Source of the DNA: Gracilaria vermiculophylla | Lineage: Eukaryota; Rhodophyta; Florideophyceae; Gracilariales; Gracilariaceae | Length of the DNA stretch: 64,000 bases | Direction of reading: 5' to 3' | Assembly: GCA_019155205.2 (NCBI GenBank) | Contig: JAHNZQ020000079.1 | Location: 698,225-762,224 of the forward strand | Part shown: positions 11,665 through 20,214 of the stretch, piece by piece | Numbering within the stretch: the first letter of the stretch is position 1 | Layout of the letters: each line of letters starts with the position of its first letter | Notes under the pieces: model-generated | What the model saw: the letters and a program-made list of their open reading frames with translations, nothing else | Databases searched by the model: none | Told to the model about the DNA's origin: nothing | Program-made: the position numbers and the translations under genes

Positions 11665-12141
11665 ATGAGGAGCGTTGCTGCATTCAATTTGATGTTGTTT
11701 TTCCCCTTCCTTTGCTCGGCGTCTTTAGTGCCGTCCGTCAGACAACCTTTAACTACCGAAGCTGGCTGCTTTGCATCATTTACCAGATGCACCCGGGCAA
11801 ATGATCTTGGGGCCTGTGCGACTTGTGTAAACACTTGTGGAAGTGCTATTGTGAGTAACGCGTTGGATGTCATTTGTCTCAACCCGATCAGGATCGGATT
11901 AGCTTGTCTCAAAGGTGTTCCATGCGCCACAGCCGCCGTTATATGTAACGATCGATTATTTAACATCAGGAATCGCCGATTGCAGGAGTTTGAGGGGTCT
12001 TGTCCGACGGGCTATGGGCTAAAGATTTACTACGAAGAAAATAAATACTCAACGGCCACTTGTTACTCAAGAGCTATTGTTCCACCTTTCAGTGACCCGG
12101 ACGGGTGGTGTGAAAATCAGAGGAGGAGGAGGAGTTTGTGA
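11665..12141 (+). CDS. Small cysteine-rich secreted protein, unknown function
   Basis: A 158-residue single-exon frame. Residues 1 to about 20 form a signal peptide: basic MRS, a hydrophobic core (LMLFFPFL) and a small-residue cleavage region (SAS). The mature part of about 138 residues has 12 cysteines, an even number that suits disulfide bonding. They include a CATCVNTC cluster and a spaced C..C pattern through residues 33-147. The C-terminus is basic (RRRRSL). A TATA box lies 109 bp upstream and AATAAA about 165 bp downstream. It stands alone between transposon remnants. I do not recognise the family. Secreted cysteine-rich proteins often act as wall or matrix components, elicitors or inhibitors, but nothing here chooses among these. 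A fortuitous frame is possible but less likely given signal peptide, cysteines and flanking signals. Confidence 0.6.
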   Translation: MRSVAAFNLMLFFPFLCSASLVPSVRQPLTTEAGCFASFTRCTRANDLGACATCVNTCGSAIVSNALDVICLNPIRIGLACLKGVPCATAAVICNDRLFNIRNRRLQEFEGSCPTGYGLKIYYEENKYSTATCYSRAIVPPFSDPDGWCENQRRRRSL

Positions 12142-12306
12142 AGGACTAAGCGGTGAAGATCGACATGGGAAACCATAAAAACGAACAAGAAAGAGAAAAA
12201 ACAATACGAAAAGAAAAGGCGGACATATTCCTGTACTAATTGCAATTCTCAATTTGAGATGCGGCAGACAGGACTACTGAGCTTTTTGTAAACGAAAGAA
12301 TCTCCA

Positions 12307-12312
12307 AATAAA
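12307..12312 (+). terminator. Polyadenylation signal AATAAA
   Basis: The hexamer AATAAA occurs about 165 bp after the stop codon at 12141, on the same strand. It is the first such hexamer past the stop and suits the 3' end of the cysteine-rich protein gene. Confidence 0.35.
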
Positions 12313-14119
12313 GAAAGAGACCTGAATTGTTATATAATCATCAAAGATCCATTATGACTTCTTTGCCGAAGCTATTCATGGACATGGCATTTCTGCAGTC
12401 TCACAGATACTTCCGTTCAAACTGCTGCAGAGCTTTGCACTGCTAGGCTGAAAAGGCGGTACGAACAAGAGTTTGGCCGAACTCATGAGAAAAGGAAAAC
12501 CATTATCACGGCCGAAAATCGCTATCGCAGAAGTGAAGTATTGGCATTCAAACCCACGAATGTTTGGTTGCCCTTTGTTGCGTTTCTATGTTTTCTGCCA
12601 ACCCACTTGTTGGAGTAGTCGCAGCCTTCTAGGCTTAGCGAAACAAGATGATTTCTGGTCATAGATAAGACAGAACAGTTGCTTGTACGACCATTTGTCT
12701 CTTACACACATCTAATTAATGATCTTTCAAAGAAGCCCCAGAGAAGGAGAAAATGACACAAATTTCAAGCAAAGCTCAGAACGGAGTTCAGGCATTTCGA
12801 TACGTACTCTTCCAGATTACTCATTTCACGCTAGGGAACGCAGTCTACGTTGTTTGTCATATTCCTTTTCAAATTGGGTTGTGATCAGTTTGGTGTCGGT
12901 GTCGTGTACTCAGCTTGGTTGTCATTCATACTCCCCCAATTATTTTATCCCAAAAATGCATCCCCACTGACAGATACATTGTTATTCTACATTATATGGG
13001 GCCGTACATTCTTACCTTACTTTTGTGTCTTTGCACGCTGACAACACCCATCAGTCCGAACAAAATCCACACAGTTGCAATCCAATAGAAAGCACGGTAG
13101 CCCGATGGTGACGAAATCGGTACCAAGGCAGCTTTTTCAGCAGCCATTCTCCTCGCCGAGCCGGCCTCACCAAAACCATGTACTAGTTCGGCGTCAATTC
13201 CAAACACGAAACAATTGTTTTGGTTCCAAACTTGTCTTTGTTAAAAGCGGCGAGCATCCAACGTGTCGGTTGACAATGAGTTTTTGCACAGCTTTAACAA
13301 TGACAGAAACATAAAAGTTGAGGCTTTGGTGAAAAAAAGGGAGAAACAGGGAAACAAGCTGTTTTCATTGCTTTGAGAACCCCCATGATGTTCCGCGCAC
13401 CTGAAAAGTAAACTTTATTCCCAAATCGCAGAATATCTGAAAATGCAGTGCTGAATAGACTGCATACAGTTTCTGCGGGTTAAGAGCAGCACTAGTTCAT
13501 GGAGAGGCTTGTCAGACAAATTACCAAGCTTTAAGTAGTCCGAGTTGAGCATGTAAGAACAACTGGTGATAAAGCCGCCTCCAATATACAACCAAAAGAT
13601 CAGTATGCACCGCAGCCTCCGCCACGTGATACTTTTCGCTATCCTCAAGAGGCCATCTGATAACATCAGCTGACGGGAATGCAGTGACAGCAAGTATAAT
13701 GAAGAATAGATGAACAGCGCTCTCTGCGCTGAACATGGAACTGAAATTCTTATGAGCTGTGTGAGGTCGATTGTGCCAACCGCGAATGAGAAGTACCCAG
13801 TTCCAAGAGCGATTCCAGTATGCTTGAGCACCCACGTATGCAGAGCTTGTTTCAAATACACTGTTTGAGATGAAGGGATATGTGCTGATTTTACGGCAGT
13901 TTTATGGTGGACCTGCTCAACAACGATCATTGAAAGCCAAGCATAAAAAAATCATGTGACTCTCAAACGGGCGATCGTTCGAGCCACTATACTACAAAGT
14001 AAATCGGCAAAGAAAAATGAAAAGAACTGTAATCCTCCCGTCACAGTTAGAACAGTGTAGTATATTCTACACGACGTTCCATACTGAAAATATAAAGCGA
14101 TGGAAACAGGTCAAATAAT
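12313..14119. other. Region with possible but unresolved membrane-protein exons
   Basis: No gene model could be fixed. On + two open stretches look protein-like: about 12405-12620 (charged, then a hydrophobic segment ending PTHLLE) and about 12850-13041 (several hydrophobic runs). On - a 171-residue hydrophobic frame covers 13930-13415. A second minus-strand stretch, 13207 to about 13016, has a membrane-like segment and ends at a GTAAGA donor-like site. Which strand is coding is unclear, and no family was recognised. Confidence 0.25.
12992..13930 (-). CDS. Possible multi-exon membrane protein (uncertain)
   Basis: The minus strand holds a 171-residue hydrophobic frame (13930-13415) and a second open stretch (13207-12992) with one clear membrane-like segment. 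In the second stretch a lysine codon is followed by GTAAGA at about 13015, which would be a good splice donor. The two pieces are in different frames and would need an intron between them. Another minus-strand frame (13835-13521) overlaps the first and is also hydrophobic, which weakens the call. No family motif was recognised. This may be a decayed gene or a chance open region. Confidence 0.2.
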
Positions 14120-14411
14120 GACATCCATGCATAAAGCTTTTCGGGTGAAATTTGCTAAAAAAAAACATTAAAAGTGGAATGCTCCGAAGTGGAAAAAGGT
14201 GGTTTTCAGTGACGAAACAAAGTTCAACTTAGATGGCCCTGATGGCGTAAGCTACGACTACATTGACGAAAGTAAGGAACCATTTTATTCTTCGAAACGA
14301 GAAAATGGGGCGGCTCAGGGATGGTTAAAAAAGGCATTTCCTTTTATGATTTATCGGAACGTTTTCAAGTGGAAGGGAATTTTATTTCCGATCCGTATAA
14401 TACAATTGTGA
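14120..14411 (+). pseudogene. Fragment of a different Tc1/mariner transposase
   Basis: The plus strand encodes a short piece with the first catalytic region of Tc1-type transposases, VFSDETKFNLDGPDG, preceded across a frameshift by a WNAPKWKKV-like lead-in. The catalytic Asp of SDE is present. It continues to about 14411, where the match ends well before the second Asp. The sequence differs from elements M1-M4, so it belongs to another Tc1 lineage. No terminal repeats were found. Confidence 0.7.
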
Positions 14412-14985
14412 GTTTACGCTTTATGAAGTTCTGCAGTCAAATATGAGAAACTAATGTACAGCAGTGCAAATGTTTCATTTCAGAATTCGTATTACAGAAT
14501 TCTGTAACGCATATTACGCTTACGGAAAAGTAGCTCCGGCGTGAGTACGAGTTCCCCCGGCCTAAGGTACGAGCAGCCTTGGTAAACACTCTTTACATTG
14601 TCATCATGGGAACGGGCAGGCAGAAAGACCAACGCTTGCGCCCGTTGCGCGAACGAGAAGCAACATGGAGATTGGCGCTCATGAACCTTGCGTCTCGACG
14701 TATGTCGCGGGGTGGATCAATCGTCGCGAATACTGCAACCATCACCGCTGTAGCTGCACGGTACTTGCAGGAAAGTGGTGAACTGCAACTTCACCTACAG
14801 CGCTCTAATCGGGTCAGCGCATCTCAATTCACATTCAACTTCAACAAGTTTACTTAGGCGGAATCCTTGCTTCACTTTAGATTTCAGAAGAAGTATATTG
14901 CTCGTGTACCCTCAGCAATTGGGTGGCCGCAGCATCAGACAAGTACTCACAGAAACCGCTACAGCGTCAACTCCCTCCTCTCGGC

Positions 14986-15790
14986 ATGCGTGATTTTACG
15001 GAGGTTATCGTCGCCGGCAAGGTGAGAGGAACTTGAGATCCTGTTCGGAAAGCACGCCTTGCAGTTATCCGAGATATTTTGGGAAGGACTCGAAAACTTC
15101 ATTGAAAAGCGTGCTCACCTCTTAACCAGCCCGATTGACGCCCAATTCATGTCTCAGCATGCGCACCGCTACGCAACGGCAATACATCAGAAATGCGGTG
15201 GACTTTCAAAATGCGTGTCTTTCATAGATGGAACGGTAATAGGTATAGCAAGGCCGAAAGGATTCGACGTTCAGAGAGTAGTCTACAATGGCCACAAGAG
15301 AAAGCATGCGCTCAAATTCCAAGTAATTAGTAGCCCCGATGGACTCATTCTTCACGCACACGAGCCTATGGAGGGCTGCCGACATGACTGGATGCTATAC
15401 ACAAGAAGCGGCATAGAGGAACACCTACCTAACATTCTTCAAGTTAGCGGAGTGAAATAATGCATATACGGAGACTCGGGATATAACAGACGCTGGTTTC
15501 TGGAGGTTCCTTTTCAGAGAAGCAACCTCGCTGCTAGTCAGCACGCGTTTAATAAGACTATGTCATCTGTTCGCATTATGGTCGAGTGGATTTTCAAAGA
15601 AGTGAAGTTGTACTTTACTACTGTAGACTACAAACGAAAACTGAAAGTATTTGAGTCGCCGGTGGCTTCGCTTTACCTTGCAGCTATGCTGCTTACAAAC
15701 ATCCGCAATTGTGTATACAGAAATCAGATTGCGAGATACTTTGACTGCTCGCCGCCCTTGCTTGAACAGTATCTTCTGCACCGTTCCTAG
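14986..15790 (+). pseudogene. Harbinger-type DDE transposase (interrupted)
   Basis: This is the nuclease of element H1. The main piece, 15059-15460, contains FIDGTVIG with the first catalytic Asp, then the QR.VYNGHKRKHALKFQ region and the RHDW box. After one in-frame TAA (15458-15460) the same frame continues with YGDSGYNRR, carrying the second Asp, and then MVEWIFKEVK, carrying the catalytic Glu, ending at 15790. All three acidic residues are therefore still readable. The N-terminal part before 15059 is frameshifted. One stop and one frameshift make the copy non-functional, though recently so by appearance. Confidence 0.75.
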
Positions 15791-15917
15791 GCTATATTTG
15801 AGGGCCCTCGAGTACCACATAGTGCTAATTGTCAGCTTGTGCCCTATATGTGTTGGATGTTACGTAAGAATATGTCTACATGAAAAGTTTGTCAAGTTAC
15901 CTGAAAGGCAAATCTGT

Positions 15918-16802
15918 TTACTTTTTAGCTAAAGCACTAACTAGCAACTTGTAATTTTCCATCTCGAGCTCTTGGGCTTTCTGACGTTCTTCTTTACGCT
16001 CTTGTCGATCACGCTCGCGTTCTTCTCGGTCTGCGTTCATGTTTTCCCGTTCAAAGTTTAGTCGTTCACGTTCTAGCTCAATGCGAGCCAGGTCTGCTTC
16101 TCGCAGCTGAGCACCAAAGCGATCCATTTCTCCGCTTGCGTTGATTTATAAATTCCTTTTCGTTTTCTTCGGAGTCGTGCCCGGTTGTTCGCAGGCGTCT
16201 TCGGTCTCGATTATCGACCTTCGACGCGTTGTACTCATGTCCACTATCTCCTAACCAATTTTTACTTTTTCATATTCTGCCGCCTGATGAGCTGCCCTTT
16301 TCACCCCGTTGGCGGTGATCAAGTCATCACGTGCCTCCTTCATGCCCATTAGCAGCTCTTCAACTTCTCCCATCTCGCCGTCAACCCCTGACATTTGCTG
16401 GTTGACGGCGTCGCCCTTATCGAACTGCTCTTGAAGTCTTCTGTAGCGGTCTTGCACTGTCTTCCACGTGACCTTTTGCGTGCTGTGTGGATTAGCGTTG
16501 ACATTTGTAGCAGCCTCTTCATAACAGGTTTGAAGCTTACCGTAGGCTGTTACGTGCGCTTTGGACGCCGAAACGTCGCGGAGTATGGCGAGATCTTCCG
16601 CTGGACTGAAGCGGGAGTGGCGTCCGGCCTTCGGACGACTAGGTTCGGATGATGACAAATCGTCGGTAGCGGTGACTTCTGCCATGAGTTGGGGCGTGCA
16701 GGTAGGACTTAGTGCTGCGTGGTAGAGACGCCATCTCTCTCCCGTCGGGCTGCATAAATGCGTAAAGAAAAAATTTGGCGCCAACTTGCAGACAGCTGTC
16801 AT
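15918..16802 (-). pseudogene. Myb/SANT-like DNA-binding protein of element H1
   Basis: The minus strand encodes a trihelix/Myb-like domain, RFSPAEDLAILRD through VTWKTVQDRYRRLQEQFDKG (16700-16400), followed by an acidic linker. Then come two in-frame stops (near 16251 and 16148). After them the same frame resumes as a long coiled coil rich in Glu and Arg (16127-15918). Harbinger elements need such a protein to bind transposon ends and help import the transposase. The two stops may be lesions or may lie in an unrecognised intron. It converges on the transposase with about 130 bp between them. Confidence 0.65.
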
Positions 16803-16951
16803 AGACTGCCGCGCTTTCGTTTCTCACGGACATTCACTAACTAGGCACGTTTCAGCTACTTTGCTAACAAGACAGTTGCAGAATTTTGTATCATTTCTAC
16901 AGCTGCTACACGCATTGCGGAATTCTTAGAAATGGTTGCAGAATTCTGTTT

Positions 16952-17967
16952 GCGTAATCTCTCTAATATCACAAAATTGTGTATTGGCGTTGGTTATGGA
17001 AACATTGGAAAAAGTATTGATTTTTTCACAAGATTAGGCTTCTGTGCATTGGTCAAATTACAAAAAAAAGTAATTTGAGAATAACCTGTAGGTTTAGGAT
17101 TGACCCGCAAAAAGGCCGGATTTAAACAGTTTCGAGGACGTTCGAGGACTTTCAGCAAGTGCATTTGTTGCTATTTATCCCTTGTTTAATAAGTAAAGGA
17201 CCTATATGAAGCTACAGGAGTTGGGAGGTCTAATACATAAGAAGAATAAACTTGTAAACTGTGCCCTTCTTAAATATCACAGACTAAGCGAGGTGGGAAT
17301 GGCAACGAATGTAGTGCATTTGACCGCAAGCGGTAATACACCACAAAGACGTTTGGGATCTTCCAATACTAAAGGCAACCCAGTGGGTGACGTCATCTCT
17401 AATTAATCGCACGTCGAAGGAAGATTGGAAACTTCAAGTCCATTCCTGCTGCAGTTGGCCGGAGACGCTAAGGAAGCAAATTTTCACAAGAAGGGTGTAT
17501 GAGACGTGCTCCTATTTTTCTACAAGATAAGAGAAAACAAAAAGGGCATGACGCTAGGCTCAAGCTATCCTCAAAAGTAGTGGCTTTACTACTAAAGTCA
17601 GCAATGGGATGCCACAGAAGCAGAAATTTGAAAAGCCTGTAGATATCCTTATACAAGGCCAAGAACAGTAGCACCGCTTCAATTAGTTATCGATGGAGGC
17701 AGCTCGGCCACCGGGAAAAATTTTAGTAGAAGCATTAAAGTCTCTCAAAGGGCGTGCAGTTGAAAAAAAGGAAATTAGGGTTGTGATTTCGTATCCAAGG
17801 GATGGAAAATTGAGAGAGCAAAAATGGTTCGTGAAGATCCATTTCACAACTCGCACATTTTCCCTTTTTTCGATGTCCAAGGAATAACTTACACATCAGC
17901 CTAGACCTATCCATATGATCTGCTTGCGCCTTTTAAAGTTCATATAATTCTGTAAATGTAGTAGTAG
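16952..17967. other. Intergenic stretch without recognised gene
   Basis: Short frames exist, for instance 17693-17887 on + (64 codons, Lys/Arg-rich), but none has a motif or promoter. The stretch ends at an old gypsy LTR. AGTAG at 17963-17967 could be that LTR's left target duplication. Confidence 0.4.
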
Positions 17968-18116
17968 TGTAGTACAGTGGATCCTAAGCTGAGACTGTCA
18001 CGTGCCTTTACAACGGAAGATTCCTAAGGAGTGTTCGTTAATTATTAACTGAGGCGCATGGTGCATTATGCAGCCTACCAGTGCTAAAGTACTCCTTATG
18101 AGTAGTACAATTTAGA
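17968..18116 (+). repeat. Old gypsy LTR, segment 1 of 3
   Basis: It starts TGTAGTACAGTGGATCCTAAG and matches the first ~150 bp of the copy A and B LTRs with many differences. It is cut at 18117 by the Tc1 element M2 and resumes at 19403. Confidence 0.8.
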
Positions 18117-19402
18117 TACAGACTGTTTCAAAAACATACGACATGCTGTGAAATCTCAAAAAAACGAACAAATGTATACTGTACGCCTACAAAAATAAAT
18201 TTCAGAAAAAAGTAAAGTAAAAAAAAAAAACGTTTCAAAAACATATGATCGTCAATAAAAAATCTTTAGTGCGCGACGATCAATAGTTTTTTTGCATCCT
18301 TTTTGCTGTATAACGCTAATGCAACGTTTCGGCATCGAAGTGATGTACTTTTCTACAGTTGAAACTGTTATAGATTTCCAGCAATTTTTAATACAGATTT
18401 TGAGTTCAAAAACTGTCTGAAATTGCCTTCCATGCGCATAAACCATCCTTGCCAGCAGTCCCCAAACGTTTTTGATTCGGTTCAAATCTGGTGAGCGCGC
18501 TGGCCATTCTAAAACAGATACTTCAGCCTTATGTAGCCAATTTTTGATTAAAGATGCAGTGTGTACAGGCGCATTATCCTGTTAAAAAATGACAATTTCT
18601 TCATAGAAACATAAACCAAAAGGTGGCAAACAGTTGTATAGAACTTCTTGATATTTTTCTGCATTCATGTTCGTTTCAATAATGGCAATTTCCGTTAGAC
18701 CGTTTTTAGAAATGCCCGCCCAACCCATTACAGAGCCTCCACCGGAATGCCTGGTATAAAACTCATGACGTTCCTTACGAAGATCGTGCCAATAAAAGTT
18801 ATAGCAATCTGGTCCGTCCAAATTGAACTTTTTTTCATCAGTAAAAATAAAAGGTTCTCATTCATTTTTCCAGTAGGCTTTTCCAGCACACCCGTTAACC
18901 ATCTTCTGCTTGTGATGGTCTTGGAGAAAGAAAGTTTTCTTAATTTTTTTATATTTAAATAAATTTGTGCTGTTTATCTGCCTCCATATAGTTGATTTAG
19001 AAACGTTGAGATTGAGATTTATTCCAATTGTTTTGCACGATACTTTTCCATTGCATAATTCTCTTTTAATTTCTCTTTTATCTACTGAGCTGAGCTTCTT
19101 AGGGCGTCCAGGAGATCGTTTTAATCAATAAAGAATCGGATTTTGGAGAAAAGCAGCTATTGTGACCCTAGAACGCTTTACTTTTTGAGCGATAGCACTG
19201 TTAGAATGTTTCTTGGCGTTTAACCTAACGATTAGAAGCTTTTCCTGCTTGGAAAGTGGCGACCCTCGAGCCGTTTTTATTAGAAAGAAGGCGGTGTACA
19301 TATCTTTTTGAAACGATTCTACATAGAAAATGTGCAAAATCTAGCCTACAGTACAGTTTTGGCGCACTTTTGAGGGGTAATATGTTTTTGAATCGCACTG
19401 TA
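18117..19402 (-). mobile_element. Complete Tc1-like DNA transposon (element M2)
   Basis: 1286 bp, with terminal repeats that read TACAG, a few variable bases, then TTCAAAAACATA from both ends, and TA at each edge as expected for Tc1 insertion. It interrupts the old LTR precisely: LTR text runs up to 18116 and resumes at 19403. It encodes one transposase on the minus strand, which is disrupted. Confidence 0.92.
18252..19301 (-). pseudogene. Tc1 transposase of M2, disrupted and with catalytic Glu changed to Lys
   Basis: Pieces on the minus strand give the N-terminal helix-turn-helix region (starting MYTAFFLIK, then LSKQEKLLIVRLNAKKHSN), the central catalytic region (LDGPDCYNFYWHDLRKERHEF, 18821-18582) and the C-terminal third (18485-18252). 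At the third catalytic position the expected PIEN reads RIKN, so Glu is Lys, as in element M4. Frameshifts and stops occur between pieces. The protein could bind ends at best and cannot cut DNA. Confidence 0.85.
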
Positions 19403-19505
19403 TGTTGGAATTAATTGGTGCCAGTAACTAGTACAGTAGTGAGACCTGTCGTGGTGGGCTCCCATCACAATACTTGACCACCCGGTCAAGCTCTACCATT
19501 GGTAG
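19403..19505 (+). repeat. Old gypsy LTR, segment 2 of 3
   Basis: It continues the LTR after M2: GTACAGTAGTGAGACCTG matches the middle of the family LTR. It ends with GGTAG (19501-19505), the target site into which copy B inserted. Confidence 0.8.
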
Positions 19506-20058
19506 TGTAGTACAGTGGCTCCTACGGAAGTAGGGTGGTTTGGCCTTAAGGTATAATATTCCTAAGAAGGGCTCGTATTTTATCAGCTGGGCCACGTGGT
19601 GCATAATCCCGCCCACGTGCGCTACAGTATCCATGAGGGACGGTAGAATTATTATTTATTTTAGTTAATTTATGCAGGTAATTAGTACAGTAGCGAGACC
19701 TGCCGAGGCGGGCTCCCCGCGTGATACTTAATCTCCCAGTTGAGCTCCACCTCTGGGGAAGTAAAGACTAGCACCCTTGAGTCTTCATCTAGTTTTCCGG
19801 TTGGAGTCTCTTGTCGATCAACGCAGGTTTTTAAGCCGCCGATCCTCAGGTCGCATCATAGCAGCGCCTGTAGGAGCATTGTCCGCCCAGTGAACCTCCC
19901 CCTGCACTTGGTGTTGGCAGATCTCCTTTCAGAATTTCCCCGGCTCGCGACAGCGGATACCGGAGACCATCTTTAGGAATACGCGCCTTTGGAGTCAACA
20001 AAAACTCCTAACGGACGTTGTGCTTTACTAGCTCGAGAGGAGAGCTCACAGTACCACA
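19506..20058 (+). repeat. 5' LTR of copy B
   Basis: 553 bp, TGTAGTACAG at the start and ACAGTACCACA at the end, so TG...CA. It is preceded by the duplication GGTAG. Confidence 0.93.
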
Positions 20059-20214
20059 ACTGCTCTCCAGACTTAGAAGGTCACAGTTCCGAAAGGATTC
20101 GAACAAGTCGCAGCAGAACCGTGTTTCTCGTTTGCAACGACCAACCCCCAACAGTGGAATTTTTCCTTAAGGTAATTCGGAAGTGGAAGCAAATCACCCC
20201 CGACCTACTCCTCT

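Larger units (their letters stand above)
14492..16951. mobile_element. PIF/Harbinger-like DNA transposon with two convergent genes (element H1)
   Basis: A DDE transposase on + (about 14986-15790) faces a Myb/SANT-type protein on - (16802-15918), the standard two-gene layout of Harbinger elements. Palindromes of the form TTrCAGAATTCTGyAA sit at the left edge (14492-14507) and near the right edge (16936-16949), and a related one at 16876. They may be the terminal repeats. A target duplication could not be fixed, so the limits are approximate. Confidence 0.6.

Noticed and set aside
17693..17887. 64-codon Lys-rich frame on +
   Set aside because: Too short, with no motif and no promoter or polyadenylation signal that would set it apart from chance.
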